A stretch of DNA of 64,000 bases from Hydrogenophaga sp. NFH-34 (lineage in GTDB: Bacteria > Pseudomonadota > Gammaproteobacteria > Burkholderiales > Burkholderiaceae_C). The stretch is from positions 1 through 64,000 of the forward strand of contig NZ_JACBGE010000018.1 of NCBI RefSeq assembly GCF_021401345.1, written 5' to 3'. The notes under the pieces were generated by a model. The model was given only the letters and a program-made list of their open reading frames with translations. It ran no database searches and was not told where the DNA came from. Shown here one piece after another: positions 27,735-37,654 of the stretch (within the stretch, counting starts at the first letter, position 1; every line of letters begins with the position of its first letter). A program made the translations under genes and the position numbers.

Positions 27735-28005
27735 ATGTTTACCCGAGAGGCGGTAGCGGATGACGAACTTGGGCGCCATCATGCGCACGGTGTGACCGAG
27801 CCGAGCAAACTCGCGCGCCCAGTGGTGGGCGCCGGAGCAGGCCGCCATGCCGATCAGGCACGGCGGCAGCGAAGCGATGAGTTCGAGCAGCTTGGCGTGC
27901 GTTACCCGGGGGGCACCAGCGCGGGTTTGCCTGCTTCATCCACGCCATGCACGGCAGAGACGTTCTTTGCCAGATCGATGCCAACGGATACGATGGCCAG
28001 CGACC
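27735..28005 (-). pseudogene. Decayed IS110-family transposase fragment
   Basis: Reading the minus strand, VSVGIDLAKNVSAVHGVDE (near 27990-27930) is the DEDD-type N-terminus of IS110/IS1111 transposases. The frame then stops at TAA 27902-27904. Shifting one base at the C6/G3 run just before it restores homology: KLLELIASLPPCLIGMAACS, then HHWAREFARLGHTVRMMAPK. After about KFVIRYRLSGKH homology ends. So one frameshift and loss of roughly the last three-quarters of the protein. The conserved glutamate of GMEAC is also Ala here. It cannot be functional. It lies directly upstream of catB. Confidence 0.75.
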
Positions 28006-28118
28006 TCCCCTTCCAGCAAACTATTGGGTTGATGAGATTTCGCACTTCCCACCGTGGCAGCTGGATGCCGTGCCCCGCAAATGCGCGGATCACCCGGGAC
28101 CTGGCATCGCACCGCCGT

Positions 28119-28148
28119 CAAGGGGTTCTGCCTTCGGCAAGCCCCTTG
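28119..28148. other. Hairpin in the 28006-28215 non-coding stretch before catB
   Basis: CAAGGGG and CCCCTTG form a 7-bp outer stem around an inner GCC-TTC-GGC stem, with mismatches between. It lies 68 bases before the catB ATG, in a stretch with no other feature seen. It might be a terminator of a lost upstream gene or a target site for the neighbouring IS110-type element. It does not carry integron recombination core sites that I could recognise. Confidence 0.4.
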
Positions 28149-28215
28149 CGTCAAACGTTGGTTGTTGCATCCCGGATGCAGCCGGTAGTGATGAATATCC
28201 GTTGATTTTCTTGCG

Positions 28216-28857
28216 ATGAACTATTTTGAAAGCCCATTTAAGGGCAAGCTGCTTTCGGAGCATGTAAAGAACCCCAACATCCAAGTGGGGCGGTACAGCT
28301 ATTACTCTGGCTACTATCACGGGCACCCATTCGACGAATGTGCGCGATACCTTGCGCCGGACCGTGAAGATGTTGACAAGCTGATCATCGGCAGCTTCTG
28401 CTCTATCGGAAGCGGCGCCTCTTTCATCATGGCGGGCAACCAAGGGCACCGGTATGACTGGGCGTCATCCTTTCCTTTCTTTTACATGCAGGAAGAGCCC
28501 GCCTTCTCCCGTTCACTTGATGCCTTTCGGAAGGCTGGTGACACTGTCATTGGCAATGATGTCTGGATTGGCTCTGAGGCAATGGTCATGCCCGGCATCA
28601 CGATCGGGCACGGTGCTGTGGTTGGTAGCCGCTCTTTGGTGACAAAGGATGTGGCTCCTTACGCCATCATGGGCGGAAATCCGGCCCAGCAGATTAAGAA
28701 GCGCTTCTCTGAGGAGGAAATATCATGGCTTTTGGAGATGGCGTGGTGGGATTGGCCGCTGGATAAGATCAAAACGGCAATGCCTATGTTGTGCTCATCC
28801 GATATTGCTGGTCTGTACAGGTATTGGCGTGAATCCCGAAGCATGAGCGACCGCTGA
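28216..28857 (+). CDS. catB: CatB-type (xenobiotic) chloramphenicol O-acetyltransferase
   Basis: A protein of 213 residues, the normal length for CatB/Vat acetyltransferases. Beginning [20 protein letters not shown], then [20 protein letters not shown], it follows CatB proteins almost residue by residue. The catalytic histidine is His78 in NQGHRYDW, followed by left-handed beta-helix hexapeptide repeats ([20 protein letters not shown]). It acetylates chloramphenicol-like compounds with acetyl-CoA in the cytoplasm. Its base composition is visibly less GC-rich than its neighbours, and it adjoins an insertion-sequence remnant, both signs of acquisition. No integron attC site is recognisable. Confidence 0.88.
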   Translation: MNYFESPFKGKLLSEHVKNPNIQVGRYSYYSGYYHGHPFDECARYLAPDREDVDKLIIGSFCSIGSGASFIMAGNQGHRYDWASSFPFFYMQEEPAFSRSLDAFRKAGDTVIGNDVWIGSEAMVMPGITIGHGAVVGSRSLVTKDVAPYAIMGGNPAQQIKKRFSEEEISWLLEMAWWDWPLDKIKTAMPMLCSSDIAGLYRYWRESRSMSDR

Positions 28858-28920
28858 GCGATCGGGCCACCGGCGCTGGGGCCGGCGCCCGGGAGATTGG
28901 GCGGTAGCGGCAAGGGAAAA

Positions 28921-28964
28921 TCGTCCGTTCCGACGACGCCCGGGCCCGGGGAGCCGACCAGAAT
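28921..28964 (+). promoter_or_regulatory. Operator S1 (TCGTC-N6-GACGA) and promoter of the thiolase gene
   Basis: TCGTCCGTTCCGACGA occupies 28921-28936. After exactly 22 bases follows CAGAAT (28959-28964) as a -10 hexamer. The inverted repeat is therefore centred near -42.5, overlapping the -35 position, which is where a class-II activator such as a LuxR-type protein binds. The thiolase ATG is at 28995. One of five such sites in the window. Confidence 0.65.
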
Positions 28965-28994
28965 GGCCGCAGTTTCAACCAACCCCTTGTCGCC

Positions 28995-30173
28995 ATGTCT
29001 GAAGCCTATATCGTCGCCGCTGTCCGAACTGCTGGGGGGCGCCGCGACGGCCGCCTGGCCGGGTGGCACCCTGTGGAGCTGTCTGCCCAGGTGCTGAACG
29101 CGCTGGTGGACCGCACCGGCATCGATCCTGCGCTGGTCGAGGACGTGATCATGGGTTGCGTGAGCCAGGTGGGCGAGCAGTCGACCAACGTGGCGCGCAA
29201 CGCGGTGATGGCGTCGAAGCTGCCCGAATCGGTGCCGGGCACGTCGCTGGACCGCCAGTGCGGCTCGTCGCAGCAGGCGGTGCATTTCGCGGCGCAGGCC
29301 GTGATGTCGGGCTCGATGGACGTGGTGATCGCGGCCGGCGTCGAGTCGATGACGCGTGTGCCGATGTTCAGCCCTTCGTCGCTGGCGCAGAAGGCGGGCC
29401 TGGGTTACTACCAGAGCGAATCGATCAACCGCCGTTACAACGACGTTGTGTTCAGCCAGTTCGTGGGCGCCGAGATGATGGCGAAGAAGTACGGTTTCGT
29501 GCGCGAAGACCTGGACCGCTTTGCGCTGCAGAGCCACCAGCGCGCCATCGCCGCCACGCAGGCCGGTGCTTTCGATGCCGAAATCCTGGCGCTGCCGGTG
29601 CGCAACGCGGAGGGCGTGGACACGGACGACATCCACCAGGTGGACGAGGGCATCCGCTTCGATGCGTCGCTGGAATCGATCGGCAATGTGAAGCTGCTGC
29701 AGGAAGGTGGTGTCATCAGCGCGGCCAATGCGAGCCAGATCTGTGATGGCGCCACCGGTGTCATGGTGGTCAACGAGCGTGGCCTGAAGGCCCTGGGGGT
29801 GAAGCCCATGGCGCGCATCCACCACATGTCGGTGATCGGCCACGACCCGGTGATCATGCTGGAGGCACCGATTCCCGCCACCGAGCGCGCGCTCAAGAAG
29901 GCCGGTCTGAAGATCGACGACATCGATCTTTACGAAGTGAACGAAGCGTTCGCCTCGGTGCCGCTGGCCTGGCTCAAGGCGCTGGGGGCCGACGCCGACC
30001 GGTTGAACGTGAATGGCGGCGCCATCGCCCTGGGCCATCCGCTGGGCGGTTCGGGCACCAAGCTGATGACGACGCTGATCCACGCGCTGGGGGCACGCGG
30101 CAAGCGCTATGGCCTGCAGACCATGTGCGAAGGCGGCGGCATGGCCAACGTGACCATCGTCGAACGGCTCTGA
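28995..30173 (+). CDS. Acetyl-CoA acetyltransferase (thiolase)
   Basis: A protein of 392 residues. The nucleophile Cys89 is in SLDRQCGSSQQA, His348 is in GGAIALGHPLGGSG, and the second active-site Cys378 is in QTMCEGGGMA; all catalytic residues are present. Thiolases cleave 3-oxoacyl-CoA with CoA at the last step of each beta-oxidation turn. It is preceded by operator S1 and followed, after a hairpin, by the Liv-type importer operon, so it probably opens the same transcription unit. Broad 3-ketoacyl thiolases of this group are often used for branched or cyclic substrates. Confidence 0.92.
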   Translation: MSEAYIVAAVRTAGGRRDGRLAGWHPVELSAQVLNALVDRTGIDPALVEDVIMGCVSQVGEQSTNVARNAVMASKLPESVPGTSLDRQCGSSQQAVHFAAQAVMSGSMDVVIAAGVESMTRVPMFSPSSLAQKAGLGYYQSESINRRYNDVVFSQFVGAEMMAKKYGFVREDLDRFALQSHQRAIAATQAGAFDAEILALPVRNAEGVDTDDIHQVDEGIRFDASLESIGNVKLLQEGGVISAANASQICDGATGVMVVNERGLKALGVKPMARIHHMSVIGHDPVIMLEAPIPATERALKKAGLKIDDIDLYEVNEAFASVPLAWLKALGADADRLNVNGGAIALGHPLGGSGTKLMTTLIHALGARGKRYGLQTMCEGGGMANVTIVERL

Positions 30174-30177
30174 CCTT

Positions 30178-30194
30178 GCCGGGTTGCGCCCGGC
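30178..30194 (+). terminator. Short hairpin between thiolase and livG
   Basis: GCCGGG-TTGCG-CCCGGC forms a 6-bp stem directly after the thiolase stop. There is no T tract, so if it terminates at all it does so partly. It may tune the ratio of thiolase to transporter. Confidence 0.35.
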
Positions 30195-30256
30195 GGGTGC
30201 GCCCATGCTGGCCCGGTGGCTCCGGGCTCCCGGTATTTCCTAAAAGAGATCGACGC

Positions 30257-31074
30257 ATGACCCATGACAACGATCGCGGAGACAGCAACACGGCACCGCC
30301 GCTGTTGCAGGTGCAGGGTGTGACGGTGCGCTTCGGCGGCATCGTCGCGCTCGACGGCGTGTCCTTCGACATCCGGCGCGGCGAGATCTGCGCGCTGATC
30401 GGCCCCAACGGGGCGGGCAAGAGCACGCTGTTCAACTGTCTGTCGCGCCTGTACGAGTGCAACAGCGGCAGCATCGTGTTCGACGGCCAGCCGATCAACC
30501 GGCTGCCGCGCCACCGCATGGCGGCCATCGGCATCGGCCGCACGTTCCAGAACCTGGCGCTGTTCGGCTCGATGACGGTGCGTGACAACGTGCGCGTGGG
30601 CTGCCACAGCAAGCACCACGCGGGCATGCTGCGCAATGCCTTCCGATTGCCAGGCGCGGCGCGCATCGAGGCCGAGGCCCAGGCGCGGGCCGAGGCGCTG
30701 ATCCATTTCCTGCAACTGGACGCGGAGGCTGACCGGATCGTGTCGGACCTGCCGTTCGGCACCCAGAAGCGGGTGGAGCTGGCGCGCGCATTGGCCAGCG
30801 AACCCCAGTTGCTGCTGCTCGACGAACCGGCCTGTGGCTTGAACCACGAAGAACTGCAGGGGCTGGGCGACCTGATCCGCGACATCCGGGACCGGCTGGG
30901 CGTGACCGTCTTGCTGGTGGAGCACCACATGGGCCTGGTGATGGGCATTTCCGACCGGGTGGTGGCGCTGAACTTCGGCAAGAAGATCGCGCAAGGCACG
31001 CCGGCGGAGGTGCGCTCGCACCCCGAAGTGATCCGCGCCTACCTGGGCGCAGAAGAAGAGGAAGGGGGGGGCGC

Positions 31075-31078
<4 letters not shown>
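30257..31078 (+). CDS. livG: ABC transporter ATP-binding protein LivG
   Basis: A protein of 273 residues. Walker A is LIGPNGAGKSTL, the LivG-type signature region is LPFGTQKRVELARALA, and Walker B is LLLLDEPACGLN, followed by the C-terminal LivG tail NFGKKIAQGTPAEV. ATG 30257 lies after an AAAAGAGAT ribosome-binding region; the longer upstream frame is low-complexity. It overlaps livF by 4 bases. It energises uptake by LivH/LivM at the inner membrane. In this setting the ligand is probably a carboxylic acid of the catabolic pathway rather than leucine. Confidence 0.92.
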
Positions 31079-31794
<716 letters not shown>

Positions 31795-31805
31795 GACGAG
31801 CAGAC

Positions 31806-32678
31806 ATGAATGAATTCCTGCACCAGTTGCTCGCCGGTCTGGCCACCGGCGGCATCTACGCCAGCGTGGCGCTGGCCCTGGTGATGATCTACCAGGCCAC
31901 GCACCACATCAACTTCGCCCAGGGCGAAATGGCGATGTTCTCCACCTTCGTCGCCTGGGCGCTGATCGACGCGGGCCTGCCTTACTGGGCCGCGTTTGCG
32001 GCGACGGTGGTGCTGTCCTTCGTGGTCGCCGCCGGGATCGAGTTTGTGGTCATCCGGCCGATGCACAAGGCGCCTGTGCTCTCCGTGGTGGTGGTGTTCA
32101 TCGGCCTGCTGGTGATCTTTCACAGCCTGGCGGGCTTCTTCTTCGGTTACACGATCAAACCGTTTCCAAGTCCGTTTCCGGCCGATGCCTGGTACGGCAG
32201 CAGCCTGATGTCGGCCCACGAGGTGGGGGCGATCGCGGTCGCGCTGGGCATGGTGGCGCTGCTGTTCCTGTTCCTGCGCGCCACGCCGCTGGGACTGGCC
32301 ATGCGCGCGGCGGCGCAGAACCCGGGTTCGTCGCGGCTGGTCGGCATCCGGGTCGGGCGCATGCTGATGCTGGGCTGGGGCCTGGCCGGGGCCATCGGCG
32401 CGGTGGCCGGGATGATGGTCGCGCCGGTGGTGTTCCTGGACCCGAACATGATGACCGGCGTGCTGCTCTATGCCTTTGCCGGGGCGCTCATCGGCGGGAT
32501 CGACAACCCGATCGGCGCGGTGCTCGGCGGTTTCATCGTCGGCGTGCTGGAGAACCTGATCGGCACCTACGTCGTCGGCACCGAACTCAAGCTCTCGGTG
32601 GCGCTGGTGCTGATCATTGGCGTGCTGATCGTCAAACCTTCCGGTCTGCTGGGCAAGACCATCGTTACCCGGGTCTGA
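31806..32678 (+). CDS. livH: Branched-chain amino-acid-type ABC permease LivH
   Basis: A protein of 290 residues with about eight membrane helices. It begins NEFLHQLLAGLATGGIYASV with the conserved GxxxGxxYA pattern and contains THHINFAQGEMAMFSTFVAW, the hallmark of LivH permeases, and MRAAAQNPGSSRLVGIRVGR, the coupling loop to the ATPase. Forms the translocation path with LivM. Confidence 0.92.
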   Translation: MNEFLHQLLAGLATGGIYASVALALVMIYQATHHINFAQGEMAMFSTFVAWALIDAGLPYWAAFAATVVLSFVVAAGIEFVVIRPMHKAPVLSVVVVFIGLLVIFHSLAGFFFGYTIKPFPSPFPADAWYGSSLMSAHEVGAIAVALGMVALLFLFLRATPLGLAMRAAAQNPGSSRLVGIRVGRMLMLGWGLAGAIGAVAGMMVAPVVFLDPNMMTGVLLYAFAGALIGGIDNPIGAVLGGFIVGVLENLIGTYVVGTELKLSVALVLIIGVLIVKPSGLLGKTIVTRV

Positions 32679-32681
32679 ACC

Positions 32682-33716
32682 ATGGCTTCCCTGTCTTCCC
32701 TTTCGACGCCGCCTGCGGGCGCTGCGAATTTCGCCACCCAAGGCGCGCCGGTTGCCCGCCGCAGCCACTGGCTCTGGGTGCTGGCCTTGCTGCTGCTTGC
32801 TGCGGGCCTGACCTGGGTGCTCAAAGGCTATCAGCTGTTCCAGGCGACCATGGTGCTGTGCTACGCCATCGCGCTGCTGGGCCTGAACATCCTGACCGGC
32901 TACAACGGCCAGATCTCGCTGGGCCATGGTGCGTTCTTTGCGCTGGGTGCCTACGGCGCGGCCATCGCCATGGAACATGGTGGCTTGCCCTACTGGGCGG
33001 CGATCCCCGTGGCCGGCCTGGCGTGCCTGGTGGTGGGCTACCTGTTCGGCCGCCCGGCGCTCAAGCTCGAAGGGCTGTATCTTGCGCTGGCGACCTTCGC
33101 ACTCGGTGTGGCGATGCCGCAGTTGCTGAAGTACAAGCACCTGGAAGCCTGGACCGGCGGGGTGCAGGGCATCGTGCTCATCAAGCCCGATGCTCCCTGG
33201 GGGTTGCCCCTCACGCAAGACCAGTGGCTTTACCTGTTCGCCCTGGGCGTGACGGTGGTGATGTTCCTCATCGCCCACAACCTGCTGAGCAGCGGCACCG
33301 GTCGCGCCATGCGCGCCATTCGCGACCACGCCCTGGCCGCCGAGGCCATGGGCGTGGACAACCGGCACTACAAGTCCATGACTTTCGGCGTGTCGGCCGC
33401 TTTCACCGGTGTCGGCGGCGCGTTGTCGGCGATCGCGGTGCAGTTCGTTTCGCCCGATTCGTTCACGCTCTTCCTGTCGATCTCGCTGCTCGTGGGCATC
33501 GTGGTCGGTGGCCTGGGCACGCTCTGGGGGGCCTTGTTCGGCGCGCTGTTCATCATGTTCGTGCCCAATCTGGCCGAGCAGGTGTCCAAGGCTGCGCCAT
33601 GGGCGGTGTATGGCGTGGTGCTGATCGCCATCATGTTCGTGATGCCGGGGGGCGTGGTGGGGCTGTTGCGCCGCATGCAGACCGCGCTGCGTGCGCGTGA
33701 AAACCGGGGAGGGTGA
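32682..33716 (+). CDS. livM: Branched-chain amino-acid-type ABC permease LivM
   Basis: A protein of 344 residues. Typical LivM features are LNILTGYNGQISLGHGAFFA, RPALKLEGLYLALATFALGV and the coupling segment RAMRAIRDHALAAEAMGVDN. It follows livH by 3 bases, so translation is likely coupled. A PaaG-like crotonase gene follows 4 bases later, which ties the importer to acyl-CoA metabolism. Confidence 0.92.
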   Translation: MASLSSLSTPPAGAANFATQGAPVARRSHWLWVLALLLLAAGLTWVLKGYQLFQATMVLCYAIALLGLNILTGYNGQISLGHGAFFALGAYGAAIAMEHGGLPYWAAIPVAGLACLVVGYLFGRPALKLEGLYLALATFALGVAMPQLLKYKHLEAWTGGVQGIVLIKPDAPWGLPLTQDQWLYLFALGVTVVMFLIAHNLLSSGTGRAMRAIRDHALAAEAMGVDNRHYKSMTFGVSAAFTGVGGALSAIAVQFVSPDSFTLFLSISLLVGIVVGGLGTLWGALFGALFIMFVPNLAEQVSKAAPWAVYGVVLIAIMFVMPGGVVGLLRRMQTALRARENRGG

Positions 33717-33720
33717 GACC

Positions 33721-34542
33721 ATGCCTGCGCACACCGAGGCGGGTGCGGCCGCACCGCCGTTGCTGAGCGAACGCCATGGCGACGTGGCCGTGCTGCGGCT
33801 GAACCTGCCGCAGCGCCTGAACCCCCTGGCGCTGCCGCTGCAGGAGACGTTGCGCGGCGAACTGGCGCGCCTGAAAGGCGAGGAGGGCGTGCGCGCCTTG
33901 CTGGTCACCGGCGTCGGCAAGGCGTTCTGCGTGGGGGCCGATCTCTCCAGCATGCAGGCATCGGACGGTGCCAGCCTCGGCGCGCAGACCGCGGAGACCA
34001 TGGAGCGGCTGTCCAACCGCCTGATTCAGGACCTGCGCGAGCTGCCGTTTCCGGTGATCAGCGCGGTCAACGGGCCGTGCGCGGGTGCCGGCGTGGGCTT
34101 GGCGCTGGCCGCCGATGTGGTGTTGGCCGCCCGTTCGGCGTATTTCTACCTGCCGTTCATGCCGCGCCTGGGCATCGTGCCCGATCTGGGCTGCACCTGG
34201 TTCCTCGATCGTTTTCTGGGACGGGCGCGCGCTACCGCCCTCACGCTGCTGGGTGATCGGCTGTCGGGTGAACAGGCCGCGCAATGGGGCCTGGTCTGGG
34301 CCTGCGTGGACGATGCCACGCTGGCCGACGAGGCCATGGCGCTGGCGCAGCGTCTGGCCCGGCTGCCTGCGCACGCGGCCCTGGAGATCCGTGCGGTCTA
34401 CGACAGCGCCGGTCAGGCCTCGCTGGTGGAGCAGATGGCCGTGGAGGCCGGGCGCCAGCGTGAATTGATCGACCGCCCAAGCTTTGTCGAGGGGGTCAGT
34501 GCCTTTCTGGCCAAACGCGAGCCGGTCTTTCCCCGCCGCTGA
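33721..34542 (+). CDS. Enoyl-CoA hydratase/isomerase family protein, PaaG-like active site
   Basis: A crotonase of 273 residues. Oxyanion-hole segments are FCVGADLSSMQA and GPCAGAGVGLALAADVV. The first catalytic glutamate of classic hydratases is missing: the segment reads GAGVGLAL. The second position reads LGIVPDLGC with Asp155, as in the PaaG isomerase and unlike the Glu of hydratases. An isomerase or hydrolase role is therefore more likely than simple hydration. I chose ATG 33721 with GGGAGG upstream. It ends the liv operon; operator S2 follows. Confidence 0.85.
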   Translation: MPAHTEAGAAAPPLLSERHGDVAVLRLNLPQRLNPLALPLQETLRGELARLKGEEGVRALLVTGVGKAFCVGADLSSMQASDGASLGAQTAETMERLSNRLIQDLRELPFPVISAVNGPCAGAGVGLALAADVVLAARSAYFYLPFMPRLGIVPDLGCTWFLDRFLGRARATALTLLGDRLSGEQAAQWGLVWACVDDATLADEAMALAQRLARLPAHAALEIRAVYDSAGQASLVEQMAVEAGRQRELIDRPSFVEGVSAFLAKREPVFPRR

Positions 34543-34576
34543 TGGGTTGGGGTGCCGTGCACCGACGACCGCAATT

Positions 34577-34620
34577 TCGTCAGTTCCGACGAGGCCGGCC
34601 GCACAGCGACTTCCTACGAT
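34577..34620 (+). promoter_or_regulatory. Operator S2 (TCGTC-N6-GACGA) and promoter of livK
   Basis: TCGTCAGTTCCGACGA lies at 34577-34592, one base different from S1. After exactly 22 bases comes TACGAT (34615-34620) as a -10 hexamer. The site is 112 bases before the livK ATG. Same class-II geometry as the other copies. Confidence 0.65.
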
Positions 34621-34704
34621 GAACCAGATGCTTGGGGGCCGTGGCGGGTCACAGGCAACCGTCACGCTTTTCCAATAGCCGAATTCCATCCACAGGAGAT
34701 CTAC

Positions 34705-35937
34705 ATGAACGCACCCATCGACACGCGCCGCCGCCGTACCTTGCAGATCGGCGCGGGCCTGGCCCTGGCCAGCAGCCTGCCACTGACCGCCTTCGCGCAG
34801 AAGAAGTACGACAGCGGCGTGACCGACACCGAAATCAAGATCGGCAACCTCAACCCCTATTCCGGACCGGCGTCAGCCTACGGGGTGTGCGGCAAGTCCA
34901 TGGCGGCTTATTTCGGCGCGCTCAATGCCAAGGGTGGCGTCAACGGCCGCAAGATCAACTTCCTGACCCTGGACGATGCCTACAACCCTGCCAAGTCGGT
35001 CGAGCAGACGCGCAAGCTGGTCGAGCAGGACGAGGTGCTGCTGATGTTCGCCTCGCTCGGCACCTCGCAGAACATCGCGGTGCAGCGCTACCTCAACGCC
35101 AAGAAGGTGCCTCAGTTGTTCGTCAACACCGGTGCCACCCGCTTCGGCGACCCCAAGGCCTTTCCCTGGACCATGGGCTGGCAGCCGACCTACCAGGCCG
35201 AAGGCCGGCTGTATGCCAAGCACATCCTGCAGACCCAGCCCAATGCGAAGATCGGCGTGCTGATGCAGAACGACGATTTCGGCAAGGACTATTTCAAGGG
35301 TCTGAACGACGGCCTGGGCGACAAGGCCAAGGCCAAGGCCATGATCGTGCAGCACCAGACCTACGAGGTGTCCGATCCGACCATCGATAGCCAGATGGTG
35401 AGTCTGAAATCGGCGGGCTGCGATGTCTTCGTGAGCATCACCACGCCCAAGTTCGCGGCCCAGGCGATCCGCAAGGCGGCCGAGCTGGGCTGGAAGCCCA
35501 CGCAATATCTGGTGAGCGTGTCGCAGTCCATGAATTCGGTGCTCAAGCCGGCCGGTTTCGAGAACGCCGTGGGCGTCATCTCGTCGACCTACCTGCTCAC
35601 GCCGTCGGACCCGATGGCGGCCGGCAGCAAGGACGTGCCGGAATACCTGGCGGGCATGAAGAAGTACTTCCCCGACGGCAACCCCGACGACTCGCTCAAC
35701 GCCATCGGCTGGGGTGTCGCGGCGACCATGGCCCAGGTGCTGCGCCAGTGCGGCGACGAGCTCACCCGCGACAACGTCATGAAACAGGCGGCCAACCTCG
35801 ACTTCAAGGCGCCGATGCTGTACCCCGGCATCGAGGTCAAGACCGGCGCCGACGACTTCTATCCCATCGACAAAAAGATCCTGCAGCGGTTCAATGGCAA
35901 GGGCTACGAAGCCATGGGGGCGCCCATGGCGGGCTAG
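34705..35937 (+). CDS. livK: ABC transporter substrate-binding protein (LivK-type)
   Basis: A protein of 410 residues with a twin-arginine-like signal peptide (DTRRRRTLQIGAGLALASSL, cleavage after TAFAQ near residue 32). The mature protein is a periplasmic-binding-protein type I fold: TEIKIGNLNPYSGPASAYG, then GVNGRKINFLTLDDAYNPAK, and QTRKLVEQDEVLLMFASLGT. Receptors of this length and type bind aromatic or fatty-acid-like carboxylates in many catabolic operons, so I expect the pathway substrate rather than leucine. ATG 34705 has an AGGAG before it. It forms a unit with the acyl-CoA ligase and is separated from livGFHM by operator S2. Confidence 0.9.
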   Translation: MNAPIDTRRRRTLQIGAGLALASSLPLTAFAQKKYDSGVTDTEIKIGNLNPYSGPASAYGVCGKSMAAYFGALNAKGGVNGRKINFLTLDDAYNPAKSVEQTRKLVEQDEVLLMFASLGTSQNIAVQRYLNAKKVPQLFVNTGATRFGDPKAFPWTMGWQPTYQAEGRLYAKHILQTQPNAKIGVLMQNDDFGKDYFKGLNDGLGDKAKAKAMIVQHQTYEVSDPTIDSQMVSLKSAGCDVFVSITTPKFAAQAIRKAAELGWKPTQYLVSVSQSMNSVLKPAGFENAVGVISSTYLLTPSDPMAAGSKDVPEYLAGMKKYFPDGNPDDSLNAIGWGVAATMAQVLRQCGDELTRDNVMKQAANLDFKAPMLYPGIEVKTGADDFYPIDKKILQRFNGKGYEAMGAPMAG

Positions 35938-36007
35938 AGGGGTATCTACCGGCGGATGCCCCTGTGCAGAACCAACAGAACCACAACCAGAACCTGGAGA
36001 CCCCGCC

Positions 36008-37645
36008 ATGCATGGCCTGATGCAAGACCGCCCGCTGCTGATTTCGTCGCTGATCGAACACGCGGCCACCTTCCACCCGGACACTGAAATCGTGTCGCGA
36101 TTGCCCGAAGGCACGGTGCACCGCACCCACTGGCGCGGTGTGCGCGACCTGTCGCGCCAGATCGCGCAGGCCCTGCAGGCGCTGGGCATCCGGCAGGGCG
36201 ACCGGGTTGGCACGCTGGCCTGGAACTCCTACCGCCACCTGGCGCTGTACTACGGTGTCTCGGGCAGCGGTGCGGTGCTGCACACCGTCAACCCGCGCCT
36301 GTTCCCGGAGCAGATCGACTACATCGTCAACCACGCCGAAGACCAGGTGCTGTTCTTCGACACCACGTTCGCTCCCCTGGTGCAGCAAATTGCTCCCCGG
36401 TTGAAGACGGTCAAGGCCTTCATCGCCATGACCGACAGGGCGCACATGCCGGACATCGATGTGCCCAACCTGCTGTGCTTCGAAGAGCTGGTCGCCGCGC
36501 AGAGCACCGAATACACCTGGCCCGAATTCGACGAGAAGAACGCCTCGTCGCTCTGCTACACCTCGGGCACGACCGGCAACCCGAAAGGGGTGTTGTATTC
36601 GCACCGCTCGACGCTGCTGCACACACTGATGGAGCTGGCGCCCGACACCTTTGGCATCAGTTCGGCCGAAACGCTGTTGCTGATCGTGCCGATGTTCCAT
36701 GCCAACGCCTGGGGCGCGCCGTACGCGGCCGCCATGGTGGGCGCCAAGCTGGTGCTGCCCGGCCCGCACCTGGACGGCGAGAGCGTCTACAACCTGATGC
36801 GCGACGAGAAAGTGACCTTCTCGCAAGGTGTTCCCACGGTCTGGATGATGCTGTTCCAGTACCTGGACGCGCACCCCGAGCTACCGACCCGCTCGCTCGG
36901 CGTCAAGCGCGTGGGCATTGGCGGCGCGGCGGTGGCGCGCGGCATGCTCGAACGTTTTGAAAACGACTTCGGGGCCGAGGTCGTGCAAGGCTGGGGCATG
37001 ACCGAGACCAGCCCGATCGGCGTGATCAGCAAGCTGCTGCCCAAGCACCAGGGGCTGGACAAGGAAGCGCTGATGCCGGTCAAGCTCAAGCAGGGGCGCG
37101 GCGTCTGGGGCGTCGACCTCAAGATCGTCGATGCCGATGGCAAGACCCTGCCCTGGGACGGGGTGGCTTTCGGGCACCTGCACGTGCGCGGCCCCTGGAT
37201 CGCCAGCGGGTACTTCCGCAGCGAAGGCGGTGCGGTGCTGGACGAGGAAGGCTATTTCCCCACCGGCGACGTGGCCACCATCGATCCGGACGGCTACCTG
37301 CAACTGGTGGACCGCGCCAAGGACGTGATCAAGTCGGGCGGTGAGTGGATCTCGTCGATCGATCTGGAGAACACGACCAACTCGCATCCCGAGGTGGCCG
37401 AGTCGGCGGTGATCGGTGTGGCACACCCCAAATGGCAGGAGCGGCCCTTGCTGATCGTGGTGCGGCGCTCGGGCTCGACCGTGGACCGCGATGCGATCAT
37501 GAAGCATCTGGAGGCGCGCATCGCCAAGTGGTGGTTGCCCGATGACGTGGTGTTTGTCGACAGCCTGCCGCACACCGCCACCGGCAAGCTGCTCAAGACG
37601 AAGCTGCGCGAGCAATACCGCGGCCACGCCTTGCCCACCATCTGA
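36008..37645 (+). CDS. Fatty-acid/aryl acyl-CoA ligase (AMP-binding)
   Basis: A protein of 545 residues. The ATP-binding P-loop is LCYTSGTTGNPKGVLYSHRS (about residues 181-200), the A5 motif is QGWGMTETSPIG near 327, the hinge GYFPTGDVATID is near 418, and the C-terminal catalytic lysine lies in TATGKLLKTKLR. This is the long-chain-like FadD family that activates free acids to CoA thioesters at ATP cost. It follows livK by 70 bases, so import and activation of the substrate are coupled. Substrate size cannot be fixed from sequence alone. Confidence 0.92.
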   Translation: MHGLMQDRPLLISSLIEHAATFHPDTEIVSRLPEGTVHRTHWRGVRDLSRQIAQALQALGIRQGDRVGTLAWNSYRHLALYYGVSGSGAVLHTVNPRLFPEQIDYIVNHAEDQVLFFDTTFAPLVQQIAPRLKTVKAFIAMTDRAHMPDIDVPNLLCFEELVAAQSTEYTWPEFDEKNASSLCYTSGTTGNPKGVLYSHRSTLLHTLMELAPDTFGISSAETLLLIVPMFHANAWGAPYAAAMVGAKLVLPGPHLDGESVYNLMRDEKVTFSQGVPTVWMMLFQYLDAHPELPTRSLGVKRVGIGGAAVARGMLERFENDFGAEVVQGWGMTETSPIGVISKLLPKHQGLDKEALMPVKLKQGRGVWGVDLKIVDADGKTLPWDGVAFGHLHVRGPWIASGYFRSEGGAVLDEEGYFPTGDVATIDPDGYLQLVDRAKDVIKSGGEWISSIDLENTTNSHPEVAESAVIGVAHPKWQERPLLIVVRRSGSTVDRDAIMKHLEARIAKWWLPDDVVFVDSLPHTATGKLLKTKLREQYRGHALPTI

Positions 37646-37654
37646 AGTGGGTGC

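Noticed and set aside
28006-28215. Possible integron attC site next to catB
   Set aside because: A hairpin is present, but I could not find the required core sites (GTTRRRY and its partner) in the right places, so it is not called.
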